Part shown: positions 26,970-36,291 of the stretch, one piece after another | Layout of the letters: each line of letters starts with the position of its first letter | Numbering within the stretch: position 1 is the stretch's first letter | Assembly: GCA_024684515.1 (NCBI GenBank) | Contig: JAIKWS010000060.1 | Location: forward strand, 29,673-93,672 | Reading direction: 5' to 3' | Length of the DNA stretch: 64,000 nucleotides | DNA from: Prevotella sp. | Lineage (GTDB): Bacteria; Bacteroidota; Bacteroidia; Bacteroidales; Bacteroidaceae | Made by a program: the position numbers and the translations under genes | The notes under the pieces: generated by a model | Database searches by the model: none | What the model was told of the DNA's origin: nothing | What the model saw: the letters and a program-made list of their open reading frames with translations, nothing else

Positions 26970-28678
26970 TGCTGAACGTCGTCAACTGCCGGTTTCTGTA
27001 GCTGAAGTTTGAATCGCTTTACGATGTCGCCCATCTTCTGCTGCAGTCCCTGTGCCTTCTGTTCACAGATATCGTGAACGAGATAGAAGCCCGCCTTCCG
27101 TAGCACGTAGACCCAGTCCTCAGGCACGCCGATGGCCGCCCATTCCTGTATGGTGCTCTGTGGTGCGCGCTTCTCGGGCTTCATCTGTGGGAAGAACAGC
27201 ACCTCCTGTATGAACGTCTTGCCAGTCATGAGCATGACCAGTCGGTCGATGCCGATGCCAATGCCCGATGTGGGAGGCATGCCGTACTGCAGGGCGCGCA
27301 GGAAGTCCTGGTCGATGATCATCGCCTCGTCGTCGCCCTTGTCGGCCAGTCGCATCTGCTCTTTGAATCTCTCCTCCTGGTCGATGGGGTCGTTGAGTTC
27401 GGAATAGGCATTGGCCAGCTCCTTGCCGTTGACCATCAGCTCGAAGCGCTCGGTGAGACCAGGCTTGGAGCGGTGCATCTTCGTCAGCGGTGACATCTCG
27501 ACGGGATAGTCGGTAATGAATGTCGGCTGTATGAACGTTCCCTCGCAGAACTCGCCAAAGAGCTCGTCGATGAGCTTACCCTTGCCCATCGTCTCGTCGA
27601 CCTCCATACCCTTGCTGAGGCAGAACTGGCGTATCTCGTCCTCGCTCTTCCCGTCGCAGTCGAAGCCCGTTTCCTCTTTTATGGCATCGAGGATGGGGAG
27701 TCTGCGATAGGGTGCCTTGAACGATACCATCTGCCCGTCGATCTCGCGCTCGGGCTTGCCGTTGACCGCCGTGCATACCGTTTCGAGCAGACGCTCGGTG
27801 AACGACATCATCCAGTTGTAGTCCTTATACTGCACATAGAGCTCCATGCATGTGAACTCGGGGTTGTGGTTGCGGTCCATACCCTCGTTGCGGAAGTTCT
27901 TGCCAATCTCGTACACCCCCTCGAAGCCGCCCACAATGAGCCGTTTGAGATAGAGTTCGGTGGCGATACGCATATACATATCCTGATCGAGGGCGTTGAA
28001 ATGGGTTGTGAACGGCCGTGCCGAGGCACCTCCGGCGATGGCCTGCAGCGTGGGTGTCTCGACCTCGGTATATCCCGCTTCGTCGAGTACCCTGCGTATG
28101 GTTCGTATGACGGTGGCCCGCTGCAGGAATGTATCCTTCACCCCGTCGTTGACCACGAGGTCTACATACCGCTGACGGTAGCGGAGCTCGGGGTCGTCGA
28201 ACTTGTCGTAGGCCACGCCATCCTTGTATTTCACGATGGGCAGCGGCTTCAGCGACTTCGACAACAGGCATAGGTGCTGTGCATGAACGCTGATTTCACC
28301 CGTCTGTGTGCGGAACACGAAACCCTTCACGCCCACGAAATCGCCGATGTCGAGCAACTTCTTGAATACTACGTTGTAAAGATCCTTGTTGTCGTCGGGA
28401 CAAAGGTCGTCGCGAGTGATATAGACCTGGATGCGGCCCTTGGAATCCTGCAGTTCGATGAAAGATGCCTTGCCCATGACGCGGCGGCTCATCATGCGTC
28501 CGGCAATGCATACCTCTGTGGTCTGCTGTGCATCGTCGGTGAACTCAGCTATGATGTCGGTAGAGAAGGCGTTGGTGGGATATTCGGCTGCAGGATAGGG
28601 ATTGATGCCCATCTTTCGTAGTTCGTCAAGCGACTGACGTCGCAACAGTTCCTGCTCGGATAGTTCAAGAATATTCAT
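26939..28678 (-). CDS. lysS: Lysyl-tRNA synthetase, class II
   Basis: This enzyme charges tRNA-Lys. The 579-residue protein has the OB-fold anticodon domain (about 55-170, including VCIAGRMMSRRVMGKASF) and the class II catalytic core: motif 1 near RTIRRVLDEAGYTEVETPTL, motif 2 FRNEGMDRNHNPEFTCMELY, and motif 3 GIGIGIDRLVMLM near 488-500. About 75 residues follow motif 3 (PEKRAPQSTIQEWAAIGVPE and onward), longer than in E. coli LysS; similar tails occur in Bacteroidota. It overlaps gpsA and is transcribed divergently from hemW. Confidence 0.97.
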   Translation of the reverse strand: MNILELSEQELLRRQSLDELRKMGINPYPAAEYPTNAFSTDIIAEFTDDAQQTTEVCIAGRMMSRRVMGKASFIELQDSKGRIQVYITRDDLCPDDNKDLYNVVFKKLLDIGDFVGVKGFVFRTQTGEISVHAQHLCLLSKSLKPLPIVKYKDGVAYDKFDDPELRYRQRYVDLVVNDGVKDTFLQRATVIRTIRRVLDEAGYTEVETPTLQAIAGGASARPFTTHFNALDQDMYMRIATELYLKRLIVGGFEGVYEIGKNFRNEGMDRNHNPEFTCMELYVQYKDYNWMMSFTERLLETVCTAVNGKPEREIDGQMVSFKAPYRRLPILDAIKEETGFDCDGKSEDEIRQFCLSKGMEVDETMGKGKLIDELFGEFCEGTFIQPTFITDYPVEMSPLTKMHRSKPGLTERFELMVNGKELANAYSELNDPIDQEERFKEQMRLADKGDDEAMIIDQDFLRALQYGMPPTSGIGIGIDRLVMLMTGKTFIQEVLFFPQMKPEKRAPQSTIQEWAAIGVPEDWVYVLRKAGFYLVHDICEQKAQGLQQKMGDIVKRFKLQLQKPAVDDVQQWIEKACATE

Positions 28679-28722
28679 GTGCTCTATTGGTTAAATTCTA
28701 CATATTTATATAATTGTGGCTG

Positions 28723-28754
28723 CAAAATTACAAAAATATTCTGAGCCGTGCAAA
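28723..28754 (-). promoter_or_regulatory. Promoter of lysS
   Basis: On the minus strand TTTG (28754-28751) is followed by exactly 20 nt and TAATTTTG (28730-28723), a full consensus match. The lysS start lies 44 nt downstream. Confidence 0.75.
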
Positions 28755-28792
28755 TAAACACCCGTTTTATTGGAATAAAAGAGCACGTATTA

Positions 28793-28824
28793 TTTGGCTA
28801 TTCCGCTGTTTCTTTGTACTTTTG
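28793..28824 (+). promoter_or_regulatory. Promoter of hemW, giving a very short or absent leader
   Basis: TTTG (28793-28796), 20 nt, then TACTTTTG (28817-28824) is a full consensus match. A transcript starting about 7 nt after the -7 box would begin near 28831, three bases before the hemW ATG at 28834. Confidence 0.75.
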
Positions 28825-28833
28825 CACTCCTCA

Positions 28834-29955
28834 ATGTCTGGATTGTACATACATATCCCTTTCTGTAGCAGCCGTTGTATCTATTGCGGCTTCTATTCTA
28901 CCACACGTCTGTCAGACCGCCAGCGCTATGTCGACGTGCTGTGCCAGGAGCTGCGGCAGCGATGCAACGAGGCAGAGGACATTGGCACCGTCTATCTGGG
29001 CGGCGGCACGCCATCGTTGCTCAGTGGCGGGCAGCTAAACCAGCTCTTCGGGCAGATAGCAGACGCGTTTGACATCGCTGCCGGGACAGAGATCACCATC
29101 GAATGTAACCCCGACGACGTGACAGCGGAGTTCGTCCGTATCCTAGCTTCCCTGCCCGTGAACCGTATCAGCATGGGAGCCCAGACCTTCTCAGACCAGC
29201 GGCTGGCATTCCTAGGCCGTAGGCACCGGGCTCGCCAGGTGGGACAGGCGATGGAGCTGCTGCATCATGCCGGCATCACCAATGTCAGCGTGGACCTGAT
29301 CTACGGGTTTCCTGATGAGAGCATGGACGACTGGAAGCGCGACATAGACGAGGTCCTCGGGCTGGAGGCCACCCACCTCTCGGCCTACGCCCTAAGCTAT
29401 GAGGAGGGCACACGGCTCAGGCAGATGCTGGATGACGGCAGGGTGAAGGAACTTGAAGATGAGCTGCAGCGTGATATGTACTACTATCTGAAAGACAGAT
29501 TGTTGGCATCAGACTATGATCACTATGAAATCAGCAATTTCGCACAGCCCGGATACCGCTCGCGACATAACAGTAACTATTGGAATCATACACCCTATCT
29601 GGGCATCGGTGCCGGCGCCCACTCGCTAACCGTAAGAGAAGGAGTGTTCACCCGGCAGTGGAACGTCGAGAATCTGACCGCCTATATGACGGGGATAGAA
29701 AACGGACATCCTGAGGTAGGGGTAGAAGAGCTGGACGGACAGACCTGGTACAACGAACAGATCATGACCGCCTTGCGCACGTCAGAAGGTCTGAATCTCA
29801 ACGACCTGGACAGCACGATGAGGACATACTGCATGCGGCAGGCCCGGAAATATATCAGCAGCGGCTGGCTGACGCATCGCGGCACGCGGCTGGTGCTGAC
29901 TCGTGAAGGGCTTTTCGTGAGCGATCGGGTGATGAGCGATCTGATGCTGGTATAA
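28834..29955 (+). CDS. hemW: Radical SAM family haem chaperone HemW
   Basis: HemW proteins bind haem and are thought to deliver it to target enzymes; they were formerly annotated as oxygen-independent coproporphyrinogen oxidase. I place the start at ATG 28834 (MSGLYIHIPFCSSRCIYCGF) because the promoter at 28793-28824 lies inside the longer ORF of the track. The radical SAM cluster CSSRCIYC sits at about 11-18, and VYLGGGTPSLL, GAQTFSDQRLAFLGRRH and the C-terminal HemN_C-like segment with GIGAGAHSL follow. The 373-residue length is normal. It converges on the cls gene with a gap of 4 nt. Confidence 0.93.
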   Translation: MSGLYIHIPFCSSRCIYCGFYSTTRLSDRQRYVDVLCQELRQRCNEAEDIGTVYLGGGTPSLLSGGQLNQLFGQIADAFDIAAGTEITIECNPDDVTAEFVRILASLPVNRISMGAQTFSDQRLAFLGRRHRARQVGQAMELLHHAGITNVSVDLIYGFPDESMDDWKRDIDEVLGLEATHLSAYALSYEEGTRLRQMLDDGRVKELEDELQRDMYYYLKDRLLASDYDHYEISNFAQPGYRSRHNSNYWNHTPYLGIGAGAHSLTVREGVFTRQWNVENLTAYMTGIENGHPEVGVEELDGQTWYNEQIMTALRTSEGLNLNDLDSTMRTYCMRQARKYISSGWLTHRGTRLVLTREGLFVSDRVMSDLMLV

Positions 29956-29959
29956 GTTG

Positions 29960-31327
29960 TTACAGGAAGGGACGCAGCAGGTGTGCAAACCATCCGCGGA
30001 ACTTCTGCCAGCAGGTGCGGAACTGGTCCCATGTCTCAGGCGTGAGGTATACACTCTGCTGCTTGTCGCGATCGAACATCCGATCTAGTTCCATAGTCGT
30101 CTGACGGTCGATGATGACTGCATTCTCCTCATAGTCAAAACGTAGCGAGCGGGCATCGAGGTTCGTGCTGCCAACGGTGCAGAAGCGGCCGTCGACCATC
30201 ATGATCTTCGAGTGGTGGAAGCCGGGCTGATAGAGCCATACGTGAGCACCGTATTTCATCATCTTATGCATGTAGTAAAAGGCACAGTCGGGTGTGAGTG
30301 GTATGTCGCTCCTGGCAGAAATCATCAGTTCGACCTTCACCCCTCGCCGAATGGCCCTCTTCAGGGCTTTGTTGACGGAAGGAATCAGCGTAAAGTATGG
30401 ATTGATGATGCGGATGGAGTCCTGCGCGTCGTTGATGGCATTGACATAGAAATAGCGCATAGCGTCGTTCTTGCCGAGCAGCCGTCCATCGGGCAGCAAT
30501 GCCTTGCCAGGTTCGCGATTCACGACACCCACGAGCTTGTGCCCTGCGGTGGTGGTGGTATCGGGTTTCAGTCCACCCAGGAGCACCTGGCTGCCACCGC
30601 GGAAATAGCAGGTGTCGGTGAGCTCCTCGCCAGTAACCTTCTTCCACGTGCTGACGAAGATCTGCTGCAGGTCGTTGACGGTGCTCCCCTCAATCCTGCA
30701 ATGCATGTCGCGCCAGGCTCCCACCTGCTCGGTGCCCTTGATATAGTAGTCGGCCACGTTCATACCACCCGTATAGGCCACATTGCCGTCGATGACGACT
30801 ATCTTCCGATGGTCGCGAGGCCAGATGTGGTTAACCCAGGGGAACCGGATGGGGTCGAACTCGTAGATTTCAATGCTGTCGTTGCGTAGTGCCTCGACAT
30901 GATATTTCTTCAGGGGCTGATTGTTGGAGTCGTTGCCGAAGCCGTCAAAAAGAGCCCGTACCTCCACTCCTTCCTCCCTTTTCTGTCTCAGGATATCAAA
31001 GAGCAGCGATGCGATGCTGTCGTTGCGGAAGTTGAAATATTCCAGATGAATACTGTGTCGTGCCTGCCGGATGGCCGCAAACATATCGTCGAACTTCTCC
31101 TGTCCCGAGAAGAGTAGGGTGACGCTGTTGTCGGCAGAAAAGGCGATGCCATAATCACGCAACTGACGAAAGATGAGTGAGTCGGAGGTCTGTGCCGGCG
31201 CAGGGAGCAGAAAAGCCCAGCAGGCGAGGGTCACCCATAGTCTCCTGAGCAGGCGCGCAGAAGAGCAGACGTCCATTGTGGCCAGACGTCTGCAGCAAGA
31301 TGTTAACATGAGAGGTTTAGTGTTCAT
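29960..31327 (-). CDS. cls: Cardiolipin synthase-like phospholipase D protein
   Basis: This enzyme would condense phosphatidylglycerol into cardiolipin at the membrane. The protein (up to 455 residues) carries two HKD motifs: HRKIVVIDGNVAYTGGMN near 173 and HHSKIMMVDGRFCTVGSTN near 370. Unusually for Cls, the N-terminus looks like a cleavable signal (LLRRLWVTLACWAFLLPAPAQ) rather than two transmembrane helices. The second Met (MDVCSSARLL, 31276) may be the true start. It begins 4 nt after the large hybrid-regulator-like gene, at the end of the kdsA-kdsD operon. Confidence 0.87.
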   Translation of the reverse strand: MNTKPLMLTSCCRRLATMDVCSSARLLRRLWVTLACWAFLLPAPAQTSDSLIFRQLRDYGIAFSADNSVTLLFSGQEKFDDMFAAIRQARHSIHLEYFNFRNDSIASLLFDILRQKREEGVEVRALFDGFGNDSNNQPLKKYHVEALRNDSIEIYEFDPIRFPWVNHIWPRDHRKIVVIDGNVAYTGGMNVADYYIKGTEQVGAWRDMHCRIEGSTVNDLQQIFVSTWKKVTGEELTDTCYFRGGSQVLLGGLKPDTTTTAGHKLVGVVNREPGKALLPDGRLLGKNDAMRYFYVNAINDAQDSIRIINPYFTLIPSVNKALKRAIRRGVKVELMISARSDIPLTPDCAFYYMHKMMKYGAHVWLYQPGFHHSKIMMVDGRFCTVGSTNLDARSLRFDYEENAVIIDRQTTMELDRMFDRDKQQSVYLTPETWDQFRTCWQKFRGWFAHLLRPFL

Positions 31328-31331
31328 GGTC

Positions 31332-34300
31332 TTATTTTCGGTATCTCAATCTGTATTCCGATGGAGAAATACCAAAACGTTCTTTGAAAAGGGTGATGAA
31401 ATGCTCACCCGTAGCGAATCCGATATTGTTTGCCAATTCACTCATATTGATATTCGTACGCTGCAGGAGTACGCATGCATGTTTGAGACGTAGGTCACGT
31501 ACTACCTCTGCCGGTGTCTTTCCTGTGATGTCGCGCACCTTCTGGAAGAAAGGCTTCATTCCCATTCCCATTGCCGTTGCCATCTCCTCGAGTCCGATCG
31601 GTCCTCGGCTCATATTCTGCTGTACATATTGTTCGATGTTCATAATGAGCTGATTGTCAATGGCATCGTTCATGCTGAAGCTTTCAGGATCGAAATCGAA
31701 TGTCTCCTGGGCGGTAGCAAGTGGCGTTGGGGTGTCGTCTTCCGGTGTAGAACTGTCATCCGAGGGTTGGTTGATCATCCTGTCAGCCTCGTTAATCACC
31801 CTGTCAGTCTCTTTCAATACCCTCTCAGCCTCTCTGATGATGTCCTCAGGTCGATGGCTGCCGCTGTCCTGATGGGGTGCATCGCTAGCTTTTCTTCCGC
31901 TTTCCGCTGGCTTGTCGTCGCCGTTCTGTCCCGTCTTCTTGCCAGCATCATCCTTGGTCTTTTCAGCACCATTACCAGAATGCTGCCTTATGGATTTCAG
32001 TTCCAGGGTCTTGATCTCGTCGTCCTCCACCAGTTCGTTTTGCAGTTGCACATTGGTATCGAGCATAGTCTCTGTAGCCGTTGTCATGCTGGCGTTGCGA
32101 CTCTCGAGTAGTCGTGTTTCCGCCCCTTCGATGAGGTTGTTGGTAATCTCGTAGGCACCAATGCCAAAGAGTTTGTTGAAGCGCATAGCTGCCTCCTGTA
32201 TGTTGAAGGGCTTGGCCAGGTAGTCGTCGGCAGACAATGTGATATTCTGACTAGCCATTTCAGTGGGGCTAAGCTTCTTGTCGGTCATCAGCACCACCTT
32301 GATCTTGCTGAGTTTTGAATGTGTCTTGATATTGTTGCAAAGTTCACTACCCGTCATCCCTTCCATATCCTGCTTCACCACCACCATGTGTGGTATCATA
32401 GCCTCGATGTCGGTAGCAGCCTTTCTGATATCGTTGTATGGATGGAAGTCATACACATACTTCAGTCGTGCGCTGACAAATTTCAGGAATTCGATGTTGT
32501 CATCAATAAATACGATTCTGAACTTGGCAGTCGGCGAGTCGGATCGTGCCCGTATCTCGGATGTCAGCTCGTCGTTCATCAGTTCCGGCAAGTCAATCAC
32601 TCCTCTGCTGTTCAGCTCGAAGCTGCGATTGACGGATTTCTTAGCCTTGTCCTCCGGATGCTCGAGTGACGACTGCATATCGCTAACGCGTGTGATGACG
32701 GTGAGCATCTGCGAATGTAGGGCATTCAGCTGATCCCGCTCCTCGACGGTGACATCCCTTTCAGCCAGATTCATGATGATGGATGTCATTCTCGACATCG
32801 GCTGTCGCAGTTCGTCGCTGGCGGCCTTGATATCCTCCCGCTGCTGTGTCAGTTCGGCAATGATGGCATTCTTGCGTTTCCACATGCTGCGTATCTGGTC
32901 GATGCCTTTCTTCCATACATATATAATGGTAAAGACGACGATGCCGTAGAAGACCAGCATCCACCATTGCAGGTACCAGGGTTTCTCGACGACAATCTCA
33001 ATGGAGCGCTCCTCGTTGCTGATCTTTCCTTCGGCATTGATAGCCTTGACATGTAGTCGGTAGTGTCCGCTGGGCAGATTGTCGAAAGTCACGCCATGAT
33101 CGAGCGAGTTGCCATTGCGCCAGTCGTTGTCGTAGTTCTCCATCCAGTACATGAACTGCAGTCTCTCGCTCTGGTTGTAGTTGCCGGCAGCGAATTTGAA
33201 GGTGATATTGTTCTGATTGCTGTTCAGCCTGAGTGACGTACTCTCGTTAAGTGCCTGTGGCAGGACAACATTCTCGTCATAGGAGTGGCCTGTGAGAATT
33301 TCCTCTTCTCCGATGAAGAGCTGAGTGAGCATGACTGGTGGTAGTGCAGATCCGTCGTCGCCATTTTTCGTCTGCACACTACTGACGCCATATAGTCCAC
33401 CCATGACCACGTTGCCGTCTTTCGTGCTACGTATAGACCCCAGGTTGAACTCGTCGCTCTGCAGGCCATCGTTGGTGGTATAGTTGTATAGGCCATAGTC
33501 GTACGAGCCTGCATCGTGGTTACGCTGTACGACGATGCGACAGACGCCATTGGTAGTGGTAATCCACACATTCTTGTTCTCATCCTCGGCAATGCCGCAG
33601 ATATTATTGTTGCAGAGTCCTTGCTTCTCGGTGAGGATGTCAAGCCTGTCTTCCTCCAGGTCAAAGACGTTGACGCCCTCGCGTGTGCCCAGCCATATCA
33701 GTCCTCGTGAGTCTTCAAACACCTGCGTGATATAGTTGTTGGTGAATTTTTGCATATTGGTAGAATTGCCAATATACTGCTTAGTCTGCATGTTTGACAT
33801 GTTCAGCACGATAAGCCCTTCAGAGGATCCGATGAGCAACTTGTTGTCCGAGCCATAGAACACCGATGTGATATTGTTGGTGCTCAGCTTGCGGTTATTC
33901 TTCGTGTAGTTCGAGAACTGTCCTTGTCGCAGGTTGTACATGCTCAGTCCTCCGCTGGTGGCAATCCACAGGTTGCCCGTCCTGTCGGTGCACAATCCGT
34001 TAATATGATTGTCGGTAATCTTGCTCTTCAGACTGTCGCTGGTCGATGTGTAGATATGTGCCACTCCATTCTTGATGCGTGTGAGTCCGTTCTGTTTCGA
34101 CCCTACCCATATACTGCCGTCGGCGGTGATGGCCAGTGCTGTCACTTTCTGGCTGGCAAGGTGCCCTTCATATCCCACGATGCCGTTGTCGCTGGTTCCA
34201 TAGATCATGTTGCCCATGCTGTCCTGAGCCACCGCTGTGATGTCGCCAATGAGCTTCGACTCGAATTTGTAGATATTGTTTCCGAAATAGGCCACGCCGG

Positions 34301-35324
34301 CCTTTGCCGTTCCCACCCATAGCAGGTCACTATTGTCGACATAGACACTCTGCACGTTGGTCGTCTGCTCCAGTCGCTGATAGTTACGCATGCTGGTAAG
34401 GGTCACCTCTTCCATCGATAGCGTGTTGAAATTGACCTTCATCAGTCCGTGCCGGCTGGTGCCCATCCAGAGATTGCCACTATGGTCGGCAACTATCGAG
34501 TTGATCCCGAAATCGGCGTTGATACCCGTCAGTCCCAGCTGGTCGCCAATGGTAGTATTCCACGTCCTGGCATTCTTGTTGTAGACGAAAAGGGTGCCCT
34601 GGCCGTACATCCAGATATTGTCAAGGGGGTCTGCAAAGACTTTCAGCGTGTTGGTATTGCGCAGGTTGCGTTGTGCCACCTCTAGGCTTCTCCATGGTGA
34701 GGCCTGCTGTCGTGAGGCATCGCAACAGACGATACGTCCGTCGTCATAGACCACTACAGCACCGTCGCGACATTCGCCTATCGAGCAAATGTTGCCTTCC
34801 GGAATGGCATAGGCGCTGTTGTTATAGCCAAACTCGTAGATGAGTTGTTTCTGCAGATTATAGCAGAAGATGCCATTGGCGGGTATATATCCCCACATGT
34901 TCTGCCGGCTGTCGATATACACAATCTTAGGGGGTTCGGAAATACCTAGTTTGGCGAACACCTGCCTTAGGTCACGCTCGAAGCTTTCTGTCTGAGGATG
35001 ATAGATGCAATAGCCTGCTGCTGTCTTGATCCACAGGTCGCCACCTACAGCCTCCTGGATAGACTCGATGTAGCTGTCGGGTAGTGAGGAACCGTCCTGC
35101 GAGTCGGTCTGAAAATGCTTGAACAGATAGCCGTCGTACCTATATAGGCCAGCGGGAGTGCCAAACCACATGAATCCTCGTCCATCCTTGTATATGCAGT
35201 TGATCTGGCTAGAGGTCAGGCCGTTGCGTGTTCCTAGAGTCTTGAACAGGTATTGGGCAGTCAGGCCTTCCGGTAGGCAGAGCAACAGCGTCAATGCTAG
35301 TATGAATCGTCTTAATATCCTCAT
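31332..35324 (-). CDS. Degenerate hybrid two-component regulator (propeller, Y_Y_Y, pseudo-receiver, AraC)
   Basis: The 1330-residue protein has the outline of a Bacteroidota hybrid two-component system: signal peptide, a periplasmic two-component propeller region (about 25-690), Y_Y_Y domain (about 700-780), one transmembrane helix (about 786-806), receiver-like domain (about 930-1050) and AraC-type DNA-binding domain (about 1235-1330). The signalling core is broken. The H-box reads SDELRQPMSRM, with Asp in place of His; no HATPase N, G1 or G2 box is present; and the receiver has VVVKQDMEG, with Lys at the phospho-acceptor site. A disordered charged linker (about 1090-1220) precedes the AraC domain. 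It lies 19 nt after kdsD and 4 nt before cls. Confidence 0.85.
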   Translation of the reverse strand: MRILRRFILALTLLLCLPEGLTAQYLFKTLGTRNGLTSSQINCIYKDGRGFMWFGTPAGLYRYDGYLFKHFQTDSQDGSSLPDSYIESIQEAVGGDLWIKTAAGYCIYHPQTESFERDLRQVFAKLGISEPPKIVYIDSRQNMWGYIPANGIFCYNLQKQLIYEFGYNNSAYAIPEGNICSIGECRDGAVVVYDDGRIVCCDASRQQASPWRSLEVAQRNLRNTNTLKVFADPLDNIWMYGQGTLFVYNKNARTWNTTIGDQLGLTGINADFGINSIVADHSGNLWMGTSRHGLMKVNFNTLSMEEVTLTSMRNYQRLEQTTNVQSVYVDNSDLLWVGTAKAGVAYFGNNIYKFESKLIGDITAVAQDSMGNMIYGTSDNGIVGYEGHLASQKVTALAITADGSIWVGSKQNGLTRIKNGVAHIYTSTSDSLKSKITDNHINGLCTDRTGNLWIATSGGLSMYNLRQGQFSNYTKNNRKLSTNNITSVFYGSDNKLLIGSSEGLIVLNMSNMQTKQYIGNSTNMQKFTNNYITQVFEDSRGLIWLGTREGVNVFDLEEDRLDILTEKQGLCNNNICGIAEDENKNVWITTTNGVCRIVVQRNHDAGSYDYGLYNYTTNDGLQSDEFNLGSIRSTKDGNVVMGGLYGVSSVQTKNGDDGSALPPVMLTQLFIGEEEILTGHSYDENVVLPQALNESTSLRLNSNQNNITFKFAAGNYNQSERLQFMYWMENYDNDWRNGNSLDHGVTFDNLPSGHYRLHVKAINAEGKISNEERSIEIVVEKPWYLQWWMLVFYGIVVFTIIYVWKKGIDQIRSMWKRKNAIIAELTQQREDIKAASDELRQPMSRMTSIIMNLAERDVTVEERDQLNALHSQMLTVITRVSDMQSSLEHPEDKAKKSVNRSFELNSRGVIDLPELMNDELTSEIRARSDSPTAKFRIVFIDDNIEFLKFVSARLKYVYDFHPYNDIRKAATDIEAMIPHMVVVKQDMEGMTGSELCNNIKTHSKLSKIKVVLMTDKKLSPTEMASQNITLSADDYLAKPFNIQEAAMRFNKLFGIGAYEITNNLIEGAETRLLESRNASMTTATETMLDTNVQLQNELVEDDEIKTLELKSIRQHSGNGAEKTKDDAGKKTGQNGDDKPAESGRKASDAPHQDSGSHRPEDIIREAERVLKETDRVINEADRMINQPSDDSSTPEDDTPTPLATAQETFDFDPESFSMNDAIDNQLIMNIEQYVQQNMSRGPIGLEEMATAMGMGMKPFFQKVRDITGKTPAEVVRDLRLKHACVLLQRTNINMSELANNIGFATGEHFITLFKERFGISPSEYRLRYRK

Positions 35325-35343
35325 TTCTAAATTTGCTAAGTTA

Positions 35344-36291
35344 TTATATCATACAGGAGTAATGGTCGACAACTCCTATGAGTTTCCTATCATCGTCTAT
35401 GACAAGCACAGAGTGGATCTTGTGAGTCTGCATAATACGCTGTATCTCCGTAATCCTGGTCTGTGGATCCACAGTCTTGGGCTGCCGTGTCATGATATCG
35501 CTCACGGTATGGTCGAAGAATTCTGCCTGCCATCGCTCGATAGCCCTGCGGATATCGCCATCTGTGATCAGTCCCACCACACGTCCGTCCACCTCTGCCA
35601 CACCGAGTCCCAGCTTGCCCTCGCTTACCAGCATGATGGCCTGTCCAAGATGCAGGGTAGGCGAGAAGACCGGCAGGTCTGTCGACCGCATCACGTCGGC
35701 TGCCGTAGTGAGCAGCCTCTTGCCCAGCTCGCCACCAGGATGGAAATGTGCGAAGTCCTGCGGCTTGAACTGTCGTTTCTGCATCAGGGCGATAGCTAGA
35801 GCATCGCCCATAGCCAGTGTAGCAGTAGTTGAACTCGTGGGGGCGAGGTTCAAGGGACAAGCCTCTCGCTCAACGCTGATGTTCAGGTGATATTTCGAAT
35901 ATTTCGCCAGCAGCGACTGCGGATTGCCCGTCATGGCCACGATGGGTATCTGCTCCTGTAGCAGCATGGGTATGAAGCGTAGCAGCTCGTCTGTCTGTCC
36001 TGAATTGGAGATGGCCAGCACAACATCGTCGGGAGTCATCACGCCTAGGTCGCCATGATAGGCATCCAGGGGATTGACAAAGAACGACGGGGTGCCGGTA
36101 GAAGATAGCGTGGCGGCTATCTTGGCGCCAATGTGTCCGCTCTTGCCCACACCCGTGACGATGACCTTCCCCTTGCAGTCCAGCATCAGACTGACAGTCA
36201 GATCAAATTGTTCGTCCATCTTGGGAATCAGATCCAGCAGAGCCTCTGCCTCGTCCTTGATGGCTTGTATACCGTATTCGCGTATTGTCAT
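35344..36291 (-). CDS. kdsD: D-arabinose-5-phosphate isomerase (KdsD/KpsF/GutQ family)
   Basis: This enzyme converts ribulose-5-phosphate to D-arabinose-5-phosphate, the precursor of Kdo in the inner core of lipopolysaccharide. The 315-residue protein has a SIS domain (about 30-175) with VIVTGVGKSGHIGAKIAATL, the family segment DAYHGDLGVMTPDDVVLAISNSG and GDALAIALM. Two CBS domains follow (about 200-260 and 265-315). It overlaps kdsA by four bases (ATGA), so the two Kdo genes are translationally coupled, which separates it from GutQ-like paralogues. Confidence 0.94.
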   Translation of the reverse strand: MTIREYGIQAIKDEAEALLDLIPKMDEQFDLTVSLMLDCKGKVIVTGVGKSGHIGAKIAATLSSTGTPSFFVNPLDAYHGDLGVMTPDDVVLAISNSGQTDELLRFIPMLLQEQIPIVAMTGNPQSLLAKYSKYHLNISVEREACPLNLAPTSSTTATLAMGDALAIALMQKRQFKPQDFAHFHPGGELGKRLLTTAADVMRSTDLPVFSPTLHLGQAIMLVSEGKLGLGVAEVDGRVVGLITDGDIRRAIERWQAEFFDHTVSDIMTRQPKTVDPQTRITEIQRIMQTHKIHSVLVIDDDRKLIGVVDHYSCMI

